Source: an uncultured Peptoniphilus sp.
Lineage (GTDB): Bacteria > Bacillota > Clostridia > Tissierellales > Peptoniphilaceae
Direction of reading: 5' to 3'
NCBI GenBank assembly: GCA_902488455.1
Contig: CABTWG010000031.1
Coordinates: 1 to 13,885 of the forward strand
DNA length: 13,885 nucleotides
Shown here: positions 7,308 through 13,783 of the stretch, in pieces
Numbering within the stretch: position 1 is the first letter of the stretch
Layout: every line of letters begins with the position of its first letter
Position numbers and translations under genes: made by a program
Notes under the pieces: model-generated
The model's input: the letters and a program-made list of their open reading frames with translations, nothing else
Database searches by the model: none
Told to the model about the DNA's origin: nothing

Positions 7308-7940
7308 GTGAAGAAGAAGTTAATCTTATCCATATTAATTATATTTTTAATTCTAGTGGGACTAAACTACATACATATAAAATCAGATGAAATATCTCTA
7401 GTTACAAGCTCAGCAGAAGCGAGAGTAGTTCTATTTAGAAAACCATTTTCGTCCTACTCAAATAGGATCGAGATAGAAACAAAAGGCGATGTCTATAGAA
7501 AAGACTTCAAAGGCAAGAACCCTTTCAATATTTGGAAGCTTGAAGTTGGAGATATGGAAGGCGATGGTGAGATGGAGCTTGCCCTAGGAGTCTACAAGAA
7601 ATCTCCACATCACAAGGTCATGGCTAAGAGGGTATTTCTCTACAATATTGTGGACGGAAGCCTAAAGCCCAAGTTTCGTGCATCGAGGCTCTCTCTTCCA
7701 ATGGATGATTTTATTCTCTATGATATCGACGGAGATGGCAGGGATGAAATAGTCTCCATAGAAATAAAGGATAAAAGCTACTTCATAGCGGCGTACCACT
7801 ACGAAAATTTTCATCTTCCAAGAGACTATGTCAGTAAGCCTTTAGTTATGAAGCCGAGTTTTGCAGGTGATGGCAAGGTCATGTATGATGGCAGAACTTT
7901 TAATTTAAATATAAGAGAAAAGGAGATCGAACTGAAATGA
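7308..7940 (+). CDS. Membrane-anchored FG-GAP/VCBS-like protein
   Basis: Starts at GTG, fixed by AAAGGAGG (7296-7303) four bases upstream. Residues 4-20 (KLILSILIIFLILVGLN) form one hydrophobic segment with no clear cleavage site or lipobox, so the protein is probably anchored with its bulk outside. Two Asp/Gly loops resemble FG-GAP calcium loops: VGDMEGDGEMELALGVYK (80-97) and YDIDGDGRDEIVSIE (138-152), each D-x-(D/E)-G-D-G followed by acidic residues. A third, weaker blade is possible at the C-terminus (FAGDGKVMYDGRTF). Thus a partial beta-propeller that binds calcium is likely; ligand unknown. At 210 residues it is shorter than most multi-blade proteins. Its stop overlaps the next start as ATGA, so it is translationally coupled to the DUF3160 lipoprotein, and the two probably act together at the cell surface. 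Candidate -10 elements (TATAAT 7272, TACAAT 7285) lack a convincing -35. Confidence 0.78.
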   Translation: MKKKLILSILIIFLILVGLNYIHIKSDEISLVTSSAEARVVLFRKPFSSYSNRIEIETKGDVYRKDFKGKNPFNIWKLEVGDMEGDGEMELALGVYKKSPHHKVMAKRVFLYNIVDGSLKPKFRASRLSLPMDDFILYDIDGDGRDEIVSIEIKDKSYFIAAYHYENFHLPRDYVSKPLVMKPSFAGDGKVMYDGRTFNLNIREKEIELK

Positions 7941-10114
7941 AAAAACACTTTGTAATTATTTTGGCTGCGATGATGCTTTTGGTGTCATGTAGTCCTAAGA
8001 CGAATAATGGGGAAGTAAAACCCGATGATAAAGATAAAGTTATTGCTTTTGAAAATCCAATTTCTGATTTGAAAAGGCAGATTATCTATCCAGAGCTTGA
8101 AAACACCGACGTAGAGGCGGCGGTGTCAGAATACAGTGTAGCCGAAGATCTTTCAAATATCTACAACATAAACGACTACATAAATGATTACTTTACATTC
8201 AATGACGAGCAAACAAAAGCACTGGTTGAAAATAATTTTTTTGTAGATGGTAGCAGAACCTATGAACAGCCTTTCGAAGTTTACGAAGGAAATGAATACG
8301 GATATTTACCGAACTTCGTAACTGCAGATAGCGTGCTACATCTATTCCATGTTTCCTACGACGCGCTGCTTCGAGAGCTTGAAGTAGAGAAATTCCTACC
8401 AAGACTTATAGAGGTAAGTGGTGCAATGGCGACGAAATCCCTAGAAGACTATAATGATGCAACGGACCCTGTGGTTAAGGAACTTGCTAAGAGAAACACA
8501 GCATACTTCCTACTAGCTTTGAGGCTTTTCGGCGGTGTATACAGCGAACCACTTCCACGAGAAGTTATGGACTTAGTCGACAAAGAATTTAGTAACATTG
8601 AAGCCATGGTTAAGGCTGACTCTAACTTGGTGGCAAAAGAAGTGGACTATTCACAGTTTAAACCGCGTGGACACTACACTCGTTCAGAAGAACTTAAAAA
8701 ATATTTCCGTGGCGTTATGCTATTTTCACAAGAGGCGATGATCTTCTATGACGATATGGGAAATCCAATCGATGAAAGTATAATCCAAGGGCTTATGATG
8801 GCGAAGAATCTCATAAACGATGAAGAATCCTTCGGAAAATGGGAAGCTGTAAACGACTCTGTAAACTTCCTTGTAGAAAACTCTGAAGATGTGGATCCTT
8901 ACCTAATGGGTCAAGTCTACTTCAGTCATTTTGACAAAGATACAGATGTAGATGAACTTAGAAACGAAAAGAATTTAAAAAAGGTTCACAAGACCTTGGA
9001 AGAGCTTCCAAAACCAAAGATTCAATACTACGAAGGCACTTCATTTAGATTTATGCCACAAAGGGCAGTGCTTGACAATGTGTGGGCACAAAATTTACTC
9101 GACGCCGATAGACCTTCTAAACGTCCAGTTTACTCAGGCCTTGACATTGCAGCTCTTCTTGGAAGCAAGACTGCAGAAGAAATGGTCCTTTCTGATGAAC
9201 AGAATAAAAAGTGGGATGAATTTGAAAAGAGGTACAAAGAAGCTAAGGACATGGTGAAGGTGCTTGACGACGAAAAAGAAGGAAGAAAGAATGTCTATCG
9301 TTCATGGCTTTGGATGCTTAAATCCTATGAAGAAGAAATCCCAGAAAGCTTCCCAGAATTTATGAAGTCAAAAGCGTGGGCGCTTAAAGATATAAACTCA
9401 CAACTTGGATCATGGGCACAACTTAAGCACGACACCATTCTCTACGGCAAACAAGCTGGAGCAGAGATGGGTGGCGGCGGAGAGGAAGAGCATGAAATGC
9501 CTAAGTCTTACGTGGAACCTCGCGTTCATCTCTATGACAGGATGATCTGGACCATGAAGTATTTGAAGGAAAATTTAAAAGATAGAGAACTTCTTACTGA
9601 AGCCAATGAAAAGAATATGAATAATTTTATTGATATGGTAGATTTTTTAAGAAAGGTAAGCGCAGCCGAACTTAAGAATGAAATCGTAGATGCAAAAGAT
9701 CAAGAAAGACTCTTCTATATAGGCGGAGAAATGGAAAATATATTTGTCAAGTTCTTTGACGACAAGGCAGAATACTTCTCAGAAATAGAAGAACAGGCTG
9801 ATAGAAATATGACCACGGTGGCAGACCTTATGGTGACTGTGGAAAATGTCGTTGGAGTTGAACCTAGTAAATATTTGGAAGTAGGTTCTGGAATGGCGCA
9901 AGAAATGTTTGTGGTCTACCAAATAGGAGACAAGATCATAATGGGAACAGGTCCAGTGTACTCTTACTACGAATTCCTCTCTGATGAGAGAATGACAGAC
10001 GAAGATTTCCAAATGAAGCTCTACGATAGCCTTTATAATCCAGATGCGAAAGATTTACTAAAGCAACCAAGTTGGACAGAAATTTATAAAAAGAACACAG
10101 TTTATGAATACTAA
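7937..10114 (+). CDS. DUF3160 family lipoprotein
   Basis: A 725-residue protein with a lipoprotein signal: KKH, hydrophobic IILAAMMLL and lipobox L-V-S-C at C18, followed by a polar linker. The mature part matches the DUF3160 pattern: GYLPNFVTADSVLHLFHVSYD (122-142), a long helical middle, then LGSWAQLKHDTILYGKQ near 490-507 and a loop of four glycines plus EEEHE (512-520), then YVEPRVHLYDRMIW. The family is widespread in clostridia and archaea, with no established function that I know of. No catalytic triad or cofactor motif stands out; the H and D residues in SVLHLFH and LKHDT are the most conserved-looking polar positions. The start overlaps the upstream FG-GAP gene (ATGA), with AGGAG ten bases before it. 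The TAA is followed in the same frame, nine bases on, by the TTG of the GNAT fragment. Confidence 0.9.
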   Translation: MKKHFVIILAAMMLLVSCSPKTNNGEVKPDDKDKVIAFENPISDLKRQIIYPELENTDVEAAVSEYSVAEDLSNIYNINDYINDYFTFNDEQTKALVENNFFVDGSRTYEQPFEVYEGNEYGYLPNFVTADSVLHLFHVSYDALLRELEVEKFLPRLIEVSGAMATKSLEDYNDATDPVVKELAKRNTAYFLLALRLFGGVYSEPLPREVMDLVDKEFSNIEAMVKADSNLVAKEVDYSQFKPRGHYTRSEELKKYFRGVMLFSQEAMIFYDDMGNPIDESIIQGLMMAKNLINDEESFGKWEAVNDSVNFLVENSEDVDPYLMGQVYFSHFDKDTDVDELRNEKNLKKVHKTLEELPKPKIQYYEGTSFRFMPQRAVLDNVWAQNLLDADRPSKRPVYSGLDIAALLGSKTAEEMVLSDEQNKKWDEFEKRYKEAKDMVKVLDDEKEGRKNVYRSWLWMLKSYEEEIPESFPEFMKSKAWALKDINSQLGSWAQLKHDTILYGKQAGAEMGGGGEEEHEMPKSYVEPRVHLYDRMIWTMKYLKENLKDRELLTEANEKNMNNFIDMVDFLRKVSAAELKNEIVDAKDQERLFYIGGEMENIFVKFFDDKAEYFSEIEEQADRNMTTVADLMVTVENVVGVEPSKYLEVGSGMAQEMFVVYQIGDKIIMGTGPVYSYYEFLSDERMTDEDFQMKLYDSLYNPDAKDLLKQPSWTEIYKKNTVYEY

Positions 10115-10123
10115 GGAGAGAGA

Positions 10124-10387
10124 TTGAGTGTAGAAAACTCCTATCAATACGGTCCCGTTTGCGTAGATGAATCTGTAAGAGGACAAGGCGTCTTCGAAGA
10201 AGTGTTCTTCAAGTCACTTGAAAGCATGGATAGATTTCCGATTATGGCGACATTTATAAATACTGTAAACCCAAGATCCTACGCTGCTCACACCAAGAAG
10301 GCTGGCATGGAAGAGATAGGAAAGTTCGAGTTCAATGGAAATATCTATTATTTCATGGCGATAGGAACAGATCATAAGAGAAAATAA
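10124..10387 (+). CDS. Truncated GNAT acetyltransferase fragment
   Basis: The 87 residues carry the C-terminal half of a GNAT fold: strand 4 and the acetyl-CoA loop YGPVCVDESVRGQGVFEEVF (9-28, core R19-G20-Q21-G22), then the TFINTVNPRSYAAHTKKAGMEEIG block (43-66) typical of motif B, and a final strand NIYYFMAIG. Motifs C and D and the first strands are missing, and usual family members are about 140-180 residues, so this is probably the relic of a deleted gene. Its frame opens right after the DUF3160 stop and is in register with it. TTG is the only usable start, with AAGGAGAG (10113-10120) three bases upstream, so it may still be translated. Acetylation activity is unlikely without the N-terminal half. 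A terminator follows 11 bases after the stop. Confidence 0.6.
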   Translation: MSVENSYQYGPVCVDESVRGQGVFEEVFFKSLESMDRFPIMATFINTVNPRSYAAHTKKAGMEEIGKFEFNGNIYYFMAIGTDHKRK

Positions 10388-10398
10388 TATTTTATAAG

Positions 10399-10420
10399 AT
10401 GGAGGGAGACCTCCATTTTT
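10399..10420 (+). terminator. Terminator of the FG-GAP/DUF3160 operon
   Basis: ATGGAGG (10399-10405) pairs with CCTCCAT (10410-10416) around GAGA, followed by TTTTTATTTTTT. A tight stem with a tetraloop, just after the GNAT fragment. Confidence 0.88.
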
Positions 10421-10440
10421 TATTTTTTGAAAATATAATT

Positions 10441-10509
10441 GGCAAATCAAAATCGGCAAATTAAGGTAGGAAAGTTAAAACCGGCAAATAAAAGCGACAA
10501 ATTATGATC
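10441..10509. repeat. Degenerate 14-bp tandem repeat, about five copies
   Basis: Consecutive units are GGCAAATCAAAATC, GGCAAATTAAGGTA, GGAAAGTTAAAACC, GGCAAATAAAAGC (one base short) and GACAAATTATGATC. The shared core is GGCAAATtAAAA with a period of 14. The array sits between two convergent terminators, so no gene explains it. A sixth, decayed copy may precede it (10427-10440). On the minus strand the array can be read as a 17-codon frame (see findings). Confidence 0.7.
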
Positions 10510-10524
10510 ACCTCCATAAATCTA

Positions 10525-10556
10525 CAAAAAAATAAAACCCAGTACCCTGGGCTTTA
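10525..10556 (-). terminator. Terminator of the M18 aminopeptidase gene
   Basis: On the minus strand CCCAG GGTA CTGGG (10551-10538) forms the core stem, extended by AAA/TTT across a mismatch, and is followed by TTTTATTTTTTT. It starts about 17 bases after the aminopeptidase stop. Confidence 0.8.
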
Positions 10557-10572
10557 TCTATTACTAAATATT

Positions 10573-11955
10573 TTATTTTAAGAATGCGTGGTAAGCCTTA
10601 GCTGTCATGTAGCAGTCAGCCTTTGAAACTAGTTCAACAGGAGCGTGCATTGAAAGCATAGCAGTTCCACAGTCTAGTACTTCGCAACCGTATTTTGCAA
10701 TTTCTGCAGCGATGGTTCCTCCACCACCTTGGTCAGCTTTACCAAGTTCGCAAGTTTGCCAAATAACTCCATTGTCGTCGAATTTCTTTCTGATTTCAGC
10801 GATGAATTCTGGGTTTGCATCGTTGCATCCACCTTTACCTCTAGCGCCAGTGTACTTAGTAACGCCTATACCGTATCCAACTAGAGCTGCATTATGAGGA
10901 TCATTTACATCTTTGAAGTCAGGATCTACAGCTGCACTTACGTCTGCAGAAAGAATCTTAGAGTTTTGCATAGCTCTTCTAGTCAAGATATCTGAGTAAT
11001 CTCCTCTTGAAGCTAGGATTTCTGCAACAGCATTTTCAAAGAAAGCAGAAGACATAGAAGCATTACCGTAAGAACCGATTTCTTCCTTGTCAACGAATAG
11101 AGAAACTGCAGTAGTTTCAACTTCTTCAAGTTTAAGAATAGCTTCTAGGTTTGCATAAGAGCAAACTCTGTCGTCGTGACCGTGAGCAGCAATCATAGCT
11201 CTGTCAAATCCGATATCTCTAGCCTTAGCTTGAGGAACCATTTCAATTTCACTAGAGATGAAATCTTCTTCAACGATTCCATATTTATCGTGGATTAATT
11301 TTAAAATATTCTTTTTAATAGGATTTTCTTTTTCAGAAATTCCGTAGCTTGAATGACCGATAACCACATTTAGACTTTCAGCAGGGATACCTTCAGCAAG
11401 AGTTCCCTTAGCTTGATCTTTTCCAAGGTGTGGAAGAAGATCGGTGATGTAAAATACAGGATCATTGTCATCTTCTCCGATAACTATGTTTATTTCTTTG
11501 CCATCCTTGGTTTTAACGTATCCGTGCATAGCAAGTTGGATGGTAGGCCATTGGTATTTCTTAACTCCACCGTAGTAATGAGTCTTCATAAGAGCAAGCT
11601 CAGAATCTTCATAGATAGGAGTAGGTTTAATATCAAGTCTAGGAACGTCGATGTGAGAACCAACGATGTTCATGCCCTTAGTCATACATTCCTTACCGAT
11701 TAAGAAAAGTGCGATGGCTTTATTTCTAAAATTGATATAGATTTTATCTCCAGCCTTAACAGGAGATTTGATAGCTTCATCAAGAGAAACATAGCCGTGT
11801 TCAATAGCCTTCTTTTCGATGAAGTCTACACATTCTCTTTCAGTCTTGCACTTGTCTAAGAAATCTTTATATCTTTCTCCGTATTCATTAATTTCTTTTA
11901 ATTCAGCATCGTCTATTTGTTGCCAAATTGATTTTCTTTCTAATTCTAAATTCAT
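10573..11955 (-). CDS. apeA: M18 family aminopeptidase
   Basis: A cytosolic di-zinc exopeptidase of family M18 that trims N-terminal residues, often acidic ones, from peptides. The 460 residues match the usual length of the ApeA subgroup. Metal ligands and the catalytic acid are visible: H101 in VGSHIDVPRLDIKP, D261/D262 in AAHGHDDRVCSY, E291-E292 in FVDKEEIGSYG, D338 in LSADVSAAVDP and H437 in AMLSMHAPVEL. The Gly-rich KADQGGGGTIA (406-416) is also typical. The minus-strand ATG at 11955 is preceded by a perfect AGGAGG (11966-11961) at a five-base gap. A TATAAT on this strand (11975-11970) is too close to that site to be a comfortable promoter. It forms its own unit, divergent from cdnL, and with the M20 enzyme suggests a peptide-degrading metabolism. 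Confidence 0.96.
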   Translation of the reverse strand: MNLELERKSIWQQIDDAELKEINEYGERYKDFLDKCKTERECVDFIEKKAIEHGYVSLDEAIKSPVKAGDKIYINFRNKAIALFLIGKECMTKGMNIVGSHIDVPRLDIKPTPIYEDSELALMKTHYYGGVKKYQWPTIQLAMHGYVKTKDGKEINIVIGEDDNDPVFYITDLLPHLGKDQAKGTLAEGIPAESLNVVIGHSSYGISEKENPIKKNILKLIHDKYGIVEEDFISSEIEMVPQAKARDIGFDRAMIAAHGHDDRVCSYANLEAILKLEEVETTAVSLFVDKEEIGSYGNASMSSAFFENAVAEILASRGDYSDILTRRAMQNSKILSADVSAAVDPDFKDVNDPHNAALVGYGIGVTKYTGARGKGGCNDANPEFIAEIRKKFDDNGVIWQTCELGKADQGGGGTIAAEIAKYGCEVLDCGTAMLSMHAPVELVSKADCYMTAKAYHAFLK

Positions 11956-12058
11956 GTCAACCTCCTAAAATTATAGTACATCGAAATTAAACATAAAACA
12001 AGGGCGTAAATTTGAATATAAACTTGAATATAGTATGAAAATATGATAACATATTAAA

Positions 12059-12087
12059 TTTACAAAAAAATATTTTAATGTTATACT
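12059..12087 (+). promoter_or_regulatory. Putative promoter of cdnL-yacL
   Basis: TTTACA (12059-12064) and TATACT (12082-12087) are 17 bases apart. Initiation near 12094 would give an unusually short leader, with the ribosome binding site GGGGAGG (12093-12099) almost at the 5' end of the RNA. Confidence 0.5.
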
Positions 12088-12105
12088 ATAAAGGGGAGGT
12101 AGATT

Positions 12106-12588
12106 ATGTACAGTATTGGTGACAAAGTAGTTTATCCGATGCATGGAGCAGGAGTTATAGTAGACATTGAAAAGAAAGAAATATTAGGCGAAATCAGAAA
12201 CTATTACATTCTTAAGATGCCTATACAAGAGATGAAAGTCATGGTTCCAGTAGAACAGGCAGAAGAAATCGGAGTAAGACCTATCTATGGAATGGATGAG
12301 ATGGAAGAAGTCGTAGAGACTTTGAAGTCAGACAAGAAACTCGACATGCCAAGCAATTGGAATAGAAGATTTAGATTTAGCACAGAAAAAATAAAATCAG
12401 GAGACATTGTAGAAATAGCAAAAGTAGTAAGATGCTTAGTTAAGATGGACCACGAAAAGAATCTCTCAACAGGAGAGAGAAAACTACTAAACAATGCAAA
12501 GAAAATTATAATATCCGAAATGGCACTCATATATGAAAAGACTGCAGAAGAAGCAGAAGAACTAATAGACGAGGCCATCCTCGGTTAA
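12106..12588 (+). CDS. cdnL: CarD/CdnL-family RNA polymerase-binding regulator
   Basis: CdnL-type proteins bind the beta subunit of RNA polymerase through an N-terminal Tudor-like RID domain and stabilise open complexes, notably at rRNA promoters. The RID part is clear: YSIGDKVVYPMHGAGVIVDIEKKEI (2-26), NYYILKMP (32-39) and KVMVPVEQAEEIGVRPI (44-60). The C-terminal half is helical (about 65-158), with NWNRRFRF at 84-91 and an acidic end, as in the DNA-contacting domain of the family. The 160 residues are the normal length. GGGGAGG lies six bases before the ATG. The next gene, yacL, follows with a 12-base gap, and this cdnL-yacL order is common in clostridia. Confidence 0.94.
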   Translation: MYSIGDKVVYPMHGAGVIVDIEKKEILGEIRNYYILKMPIQEMKVMVPVEQAEEIGVRPIYGMDEMEEVVETLKSDKKLDMPSNWNRRFRFSTEKIKSGDIVEIAKVVRCLVKMDHEKNLSTGERKLLNNAKKIIISEMALIYEKTAEEAEELIDEAILG

Positions 12589-12603
12589 GGGGGTAGTAAT
12601 ATT
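12587..12603 (+). promoter_or_regulatory. Ribosome binding site and ATT start codon of yacL
   Basis: AAGGGGGT (12587-12594) differs from the ideal AAGGAGGT by one base that can still wobble-pair with the anti-Shine-Dalgarno. It overlaps the cdnL stop and lies six bases before ATT (12601-12603). No ATG, GTG or TTG occurs in this frame from the cdnL stop to the TTG at 12868, which has no comparable site. The site therefore decides the start. Confidence 0.72.
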
Positions 12604-13698
12604 AAAAAGAACGAGAATATATTTAAAAAGATCTTTACCATACTATGGACAATAATAGGAGCGGGGTTTGGACTTCTTGTACTTACGATATTAAAAGCGC
12701 TAGAAATAAAACTTCCATTTGGCGACAAAGGTAGCGTAATCTTTAAGGTTACAATAGTTATTATATTTGCAATTATATTTTTATTTTCATCCCAAGCTAC
12801 ACTGGACGCATTTGAAAGGTTTCAAAACGTACTAGATAAAAAATTAAAAGAGAAGAGTCCACAAGAGTTGATAACAGAATTTGTAGGACTATTACTTGGT
12901 CTTCTCCTAGCGTTTTTTGTAACACAACCGCTCTCATTAATACCAATACCATACCTAGGAGTACTTATATCCATACTCCTCTATGGAATGTTTGGATATC
13001 TTGGACTTAGAATCGCATCGCAAAACTTAGATGAAATCCAAGAAAAGTTTAAAGAGATAAAAGGCAGCGCAAAGAGGCAAGAAACCATCAAAATACCCAA
13101 GATAAAAGGGGTAGCCAAAGTAGTCGACACATCAGTCATAATAGACGGAAGAATAAAAGAAATAGTCGAAGCAGGATTCTTAGAAGGACCTCTTATAATC
13201 CCGGTATTTGTACTAGAGGAATTACAATTTATCGCAGACTCATCCGATGCACTAAAGAGAAATAGAGGCAGAAGAGGTCTAGACATAGTAAAATCACTAC
13301 AAGAAGAAAGAGGAATCGAAGTCATCATCTCCGATTTAAAATATGATGACATAAAAGAAGTTGATGCGAAACTTTTAAAACTTGCAACAGACGTAAAGGG
13401 AAAACTAGTCACAAACGACTACAACCTAAACAAAGTTGCAGCATTACAAAATATACAAGTGCTAAATATAAACGACCTAGCAAACTCGCTAAGACCAGTA
13501 TATCTCCAAGGAGAAACATTGGACGTGCTAATAGTCAAAGCAGGCAAGGAAATGAACCAAGGACTGGGCTACTTAGACGATGGCACCATGATAGTAGTAG
13601 AACAAGGAAAGGATTATATAGGACATACAATCCGAGTAGAAGTCACCTCAGTACTACAAACCTCAGCAGGCAAGATGATATTTGCAAAACCCATATAA
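12601..13698 (+). CDS. yacL: YacL-type membrane PIN/TRAM domain protein (ATT start)
   Basis: A putative membrane-tethered nuclease. From ATT 12601 the product has 365 residues: a KKNEN start, hydrophobic segments at about 11-34, 46-63, 93-111 and 114-136, a PIN domain at about 172-295 and a TRAM domain at about 303-365. PIN residues in view are D176 in VVDTSVIIDGRI, E206-E207 in PVFVLEELQFIADSSD and D273 in VTNDYNLNKVA; these acids bind metal in PIN ribonucleases. The TRAM part (GLGYLDDGTMIVVEQGKDYIGHTIRVEV) is a small RNA-binding barrel. A start at TTG 12868 would give 276 residues, delete the first two membrane segments and lose the conserved-looking FSSQATLDAFERFQ region. The length from ATT matches the family, which is about 365 residues as I recall it. 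Operon with cdnL. The ispD/ispF genes that often follow are absent; a terminator and repeats follow instead. Confidence 0.88.
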   Translation: MKKNENIFKKIFTILWTIIGAGFGLLVLTILKALEIKLPFGDKGSVIFKVTIVIIFAIIFLFSSQATLDAFERFQNVLDKKLKEKSPQELITEFVGLLLGLLLAFFVTQPLSLIPIPYLGVLISILLYGMFGYLGLRIASQNLDEIQEKFKEIKGSAKRQETIKIPKIKGVAKVVDTSVIIDGRIKEIVEAGFLEGPLIIPVFVLEELQFIADSSDALKRNRGRRGLDIVKSLQEERGIEVIISDLKYDDIKEVDAKLLKLATDVKGKLVTNDYNLNKVAALQNIQVLNINDLANSLRPVYLQGETLDVLIVKAGKEMNQGLGYLDDGTMIVVEQGKDYIGHTIRVEVTSVLQTSAGKMIFAKPI

Positions 13699-13710
13699 AT
13701 AAGAATAGAA

Positions 13711-13743
13711 ATGCATGCTATCCGGATAGCATGTATTTTTTTT
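13711..13743 (+). terminator. Terminator of cdnL-yacL
   Basis: ATGCTATCC/GGATAGCAT forms a perfect palindromic stem, extended outward with one G-U pair to 13711-13736, followed by eight T (13736-13743). It begins 12 bases after the yacL stop. Confidence 0.9.
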
Positions 13744-13753
13744 ATGTGATTTT

Positions 13754-13775
13754 TGATGCTTCACGTGAAGCATCA
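13754..13775. repeat. 22-bp perfect palindrome centred on CACGTG
   Basis: The two 11-base halves, centred on TTCACGTGAA, are exact reverse complements. It follows the yacL terminator by ten bases and has no T-run on either strand, so it is not a second terminator. It stands at the edge of a repeat-like intergenic stretch. Confidence 0.7.
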
Positions 13776-13783
13776 CCCTATCC

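Noticed and set aside
10441..10509. CRISPR array interpretation of the tandem repeat
   Set aside because: Units are 14 bases, contiguous and degenerate, without spacers; no cas genes nearby.
10712..11703. Plus-strand frames inside apeA
   Set aside because: Shadows of the minus-strand M18 gene; no independent signals.
11970..11975. Minus-strand TATAAT as the apeA promoter
   Set aside because: Initiation would fall within the ribosome binding site at 11961-11966, and no good -35 is present.
12981..13412. 143-codon minus-strand frame inside yacL
   Set aside because: Ser/Phe/Thr-rich antisense shadow of the PIN domain coding strand.
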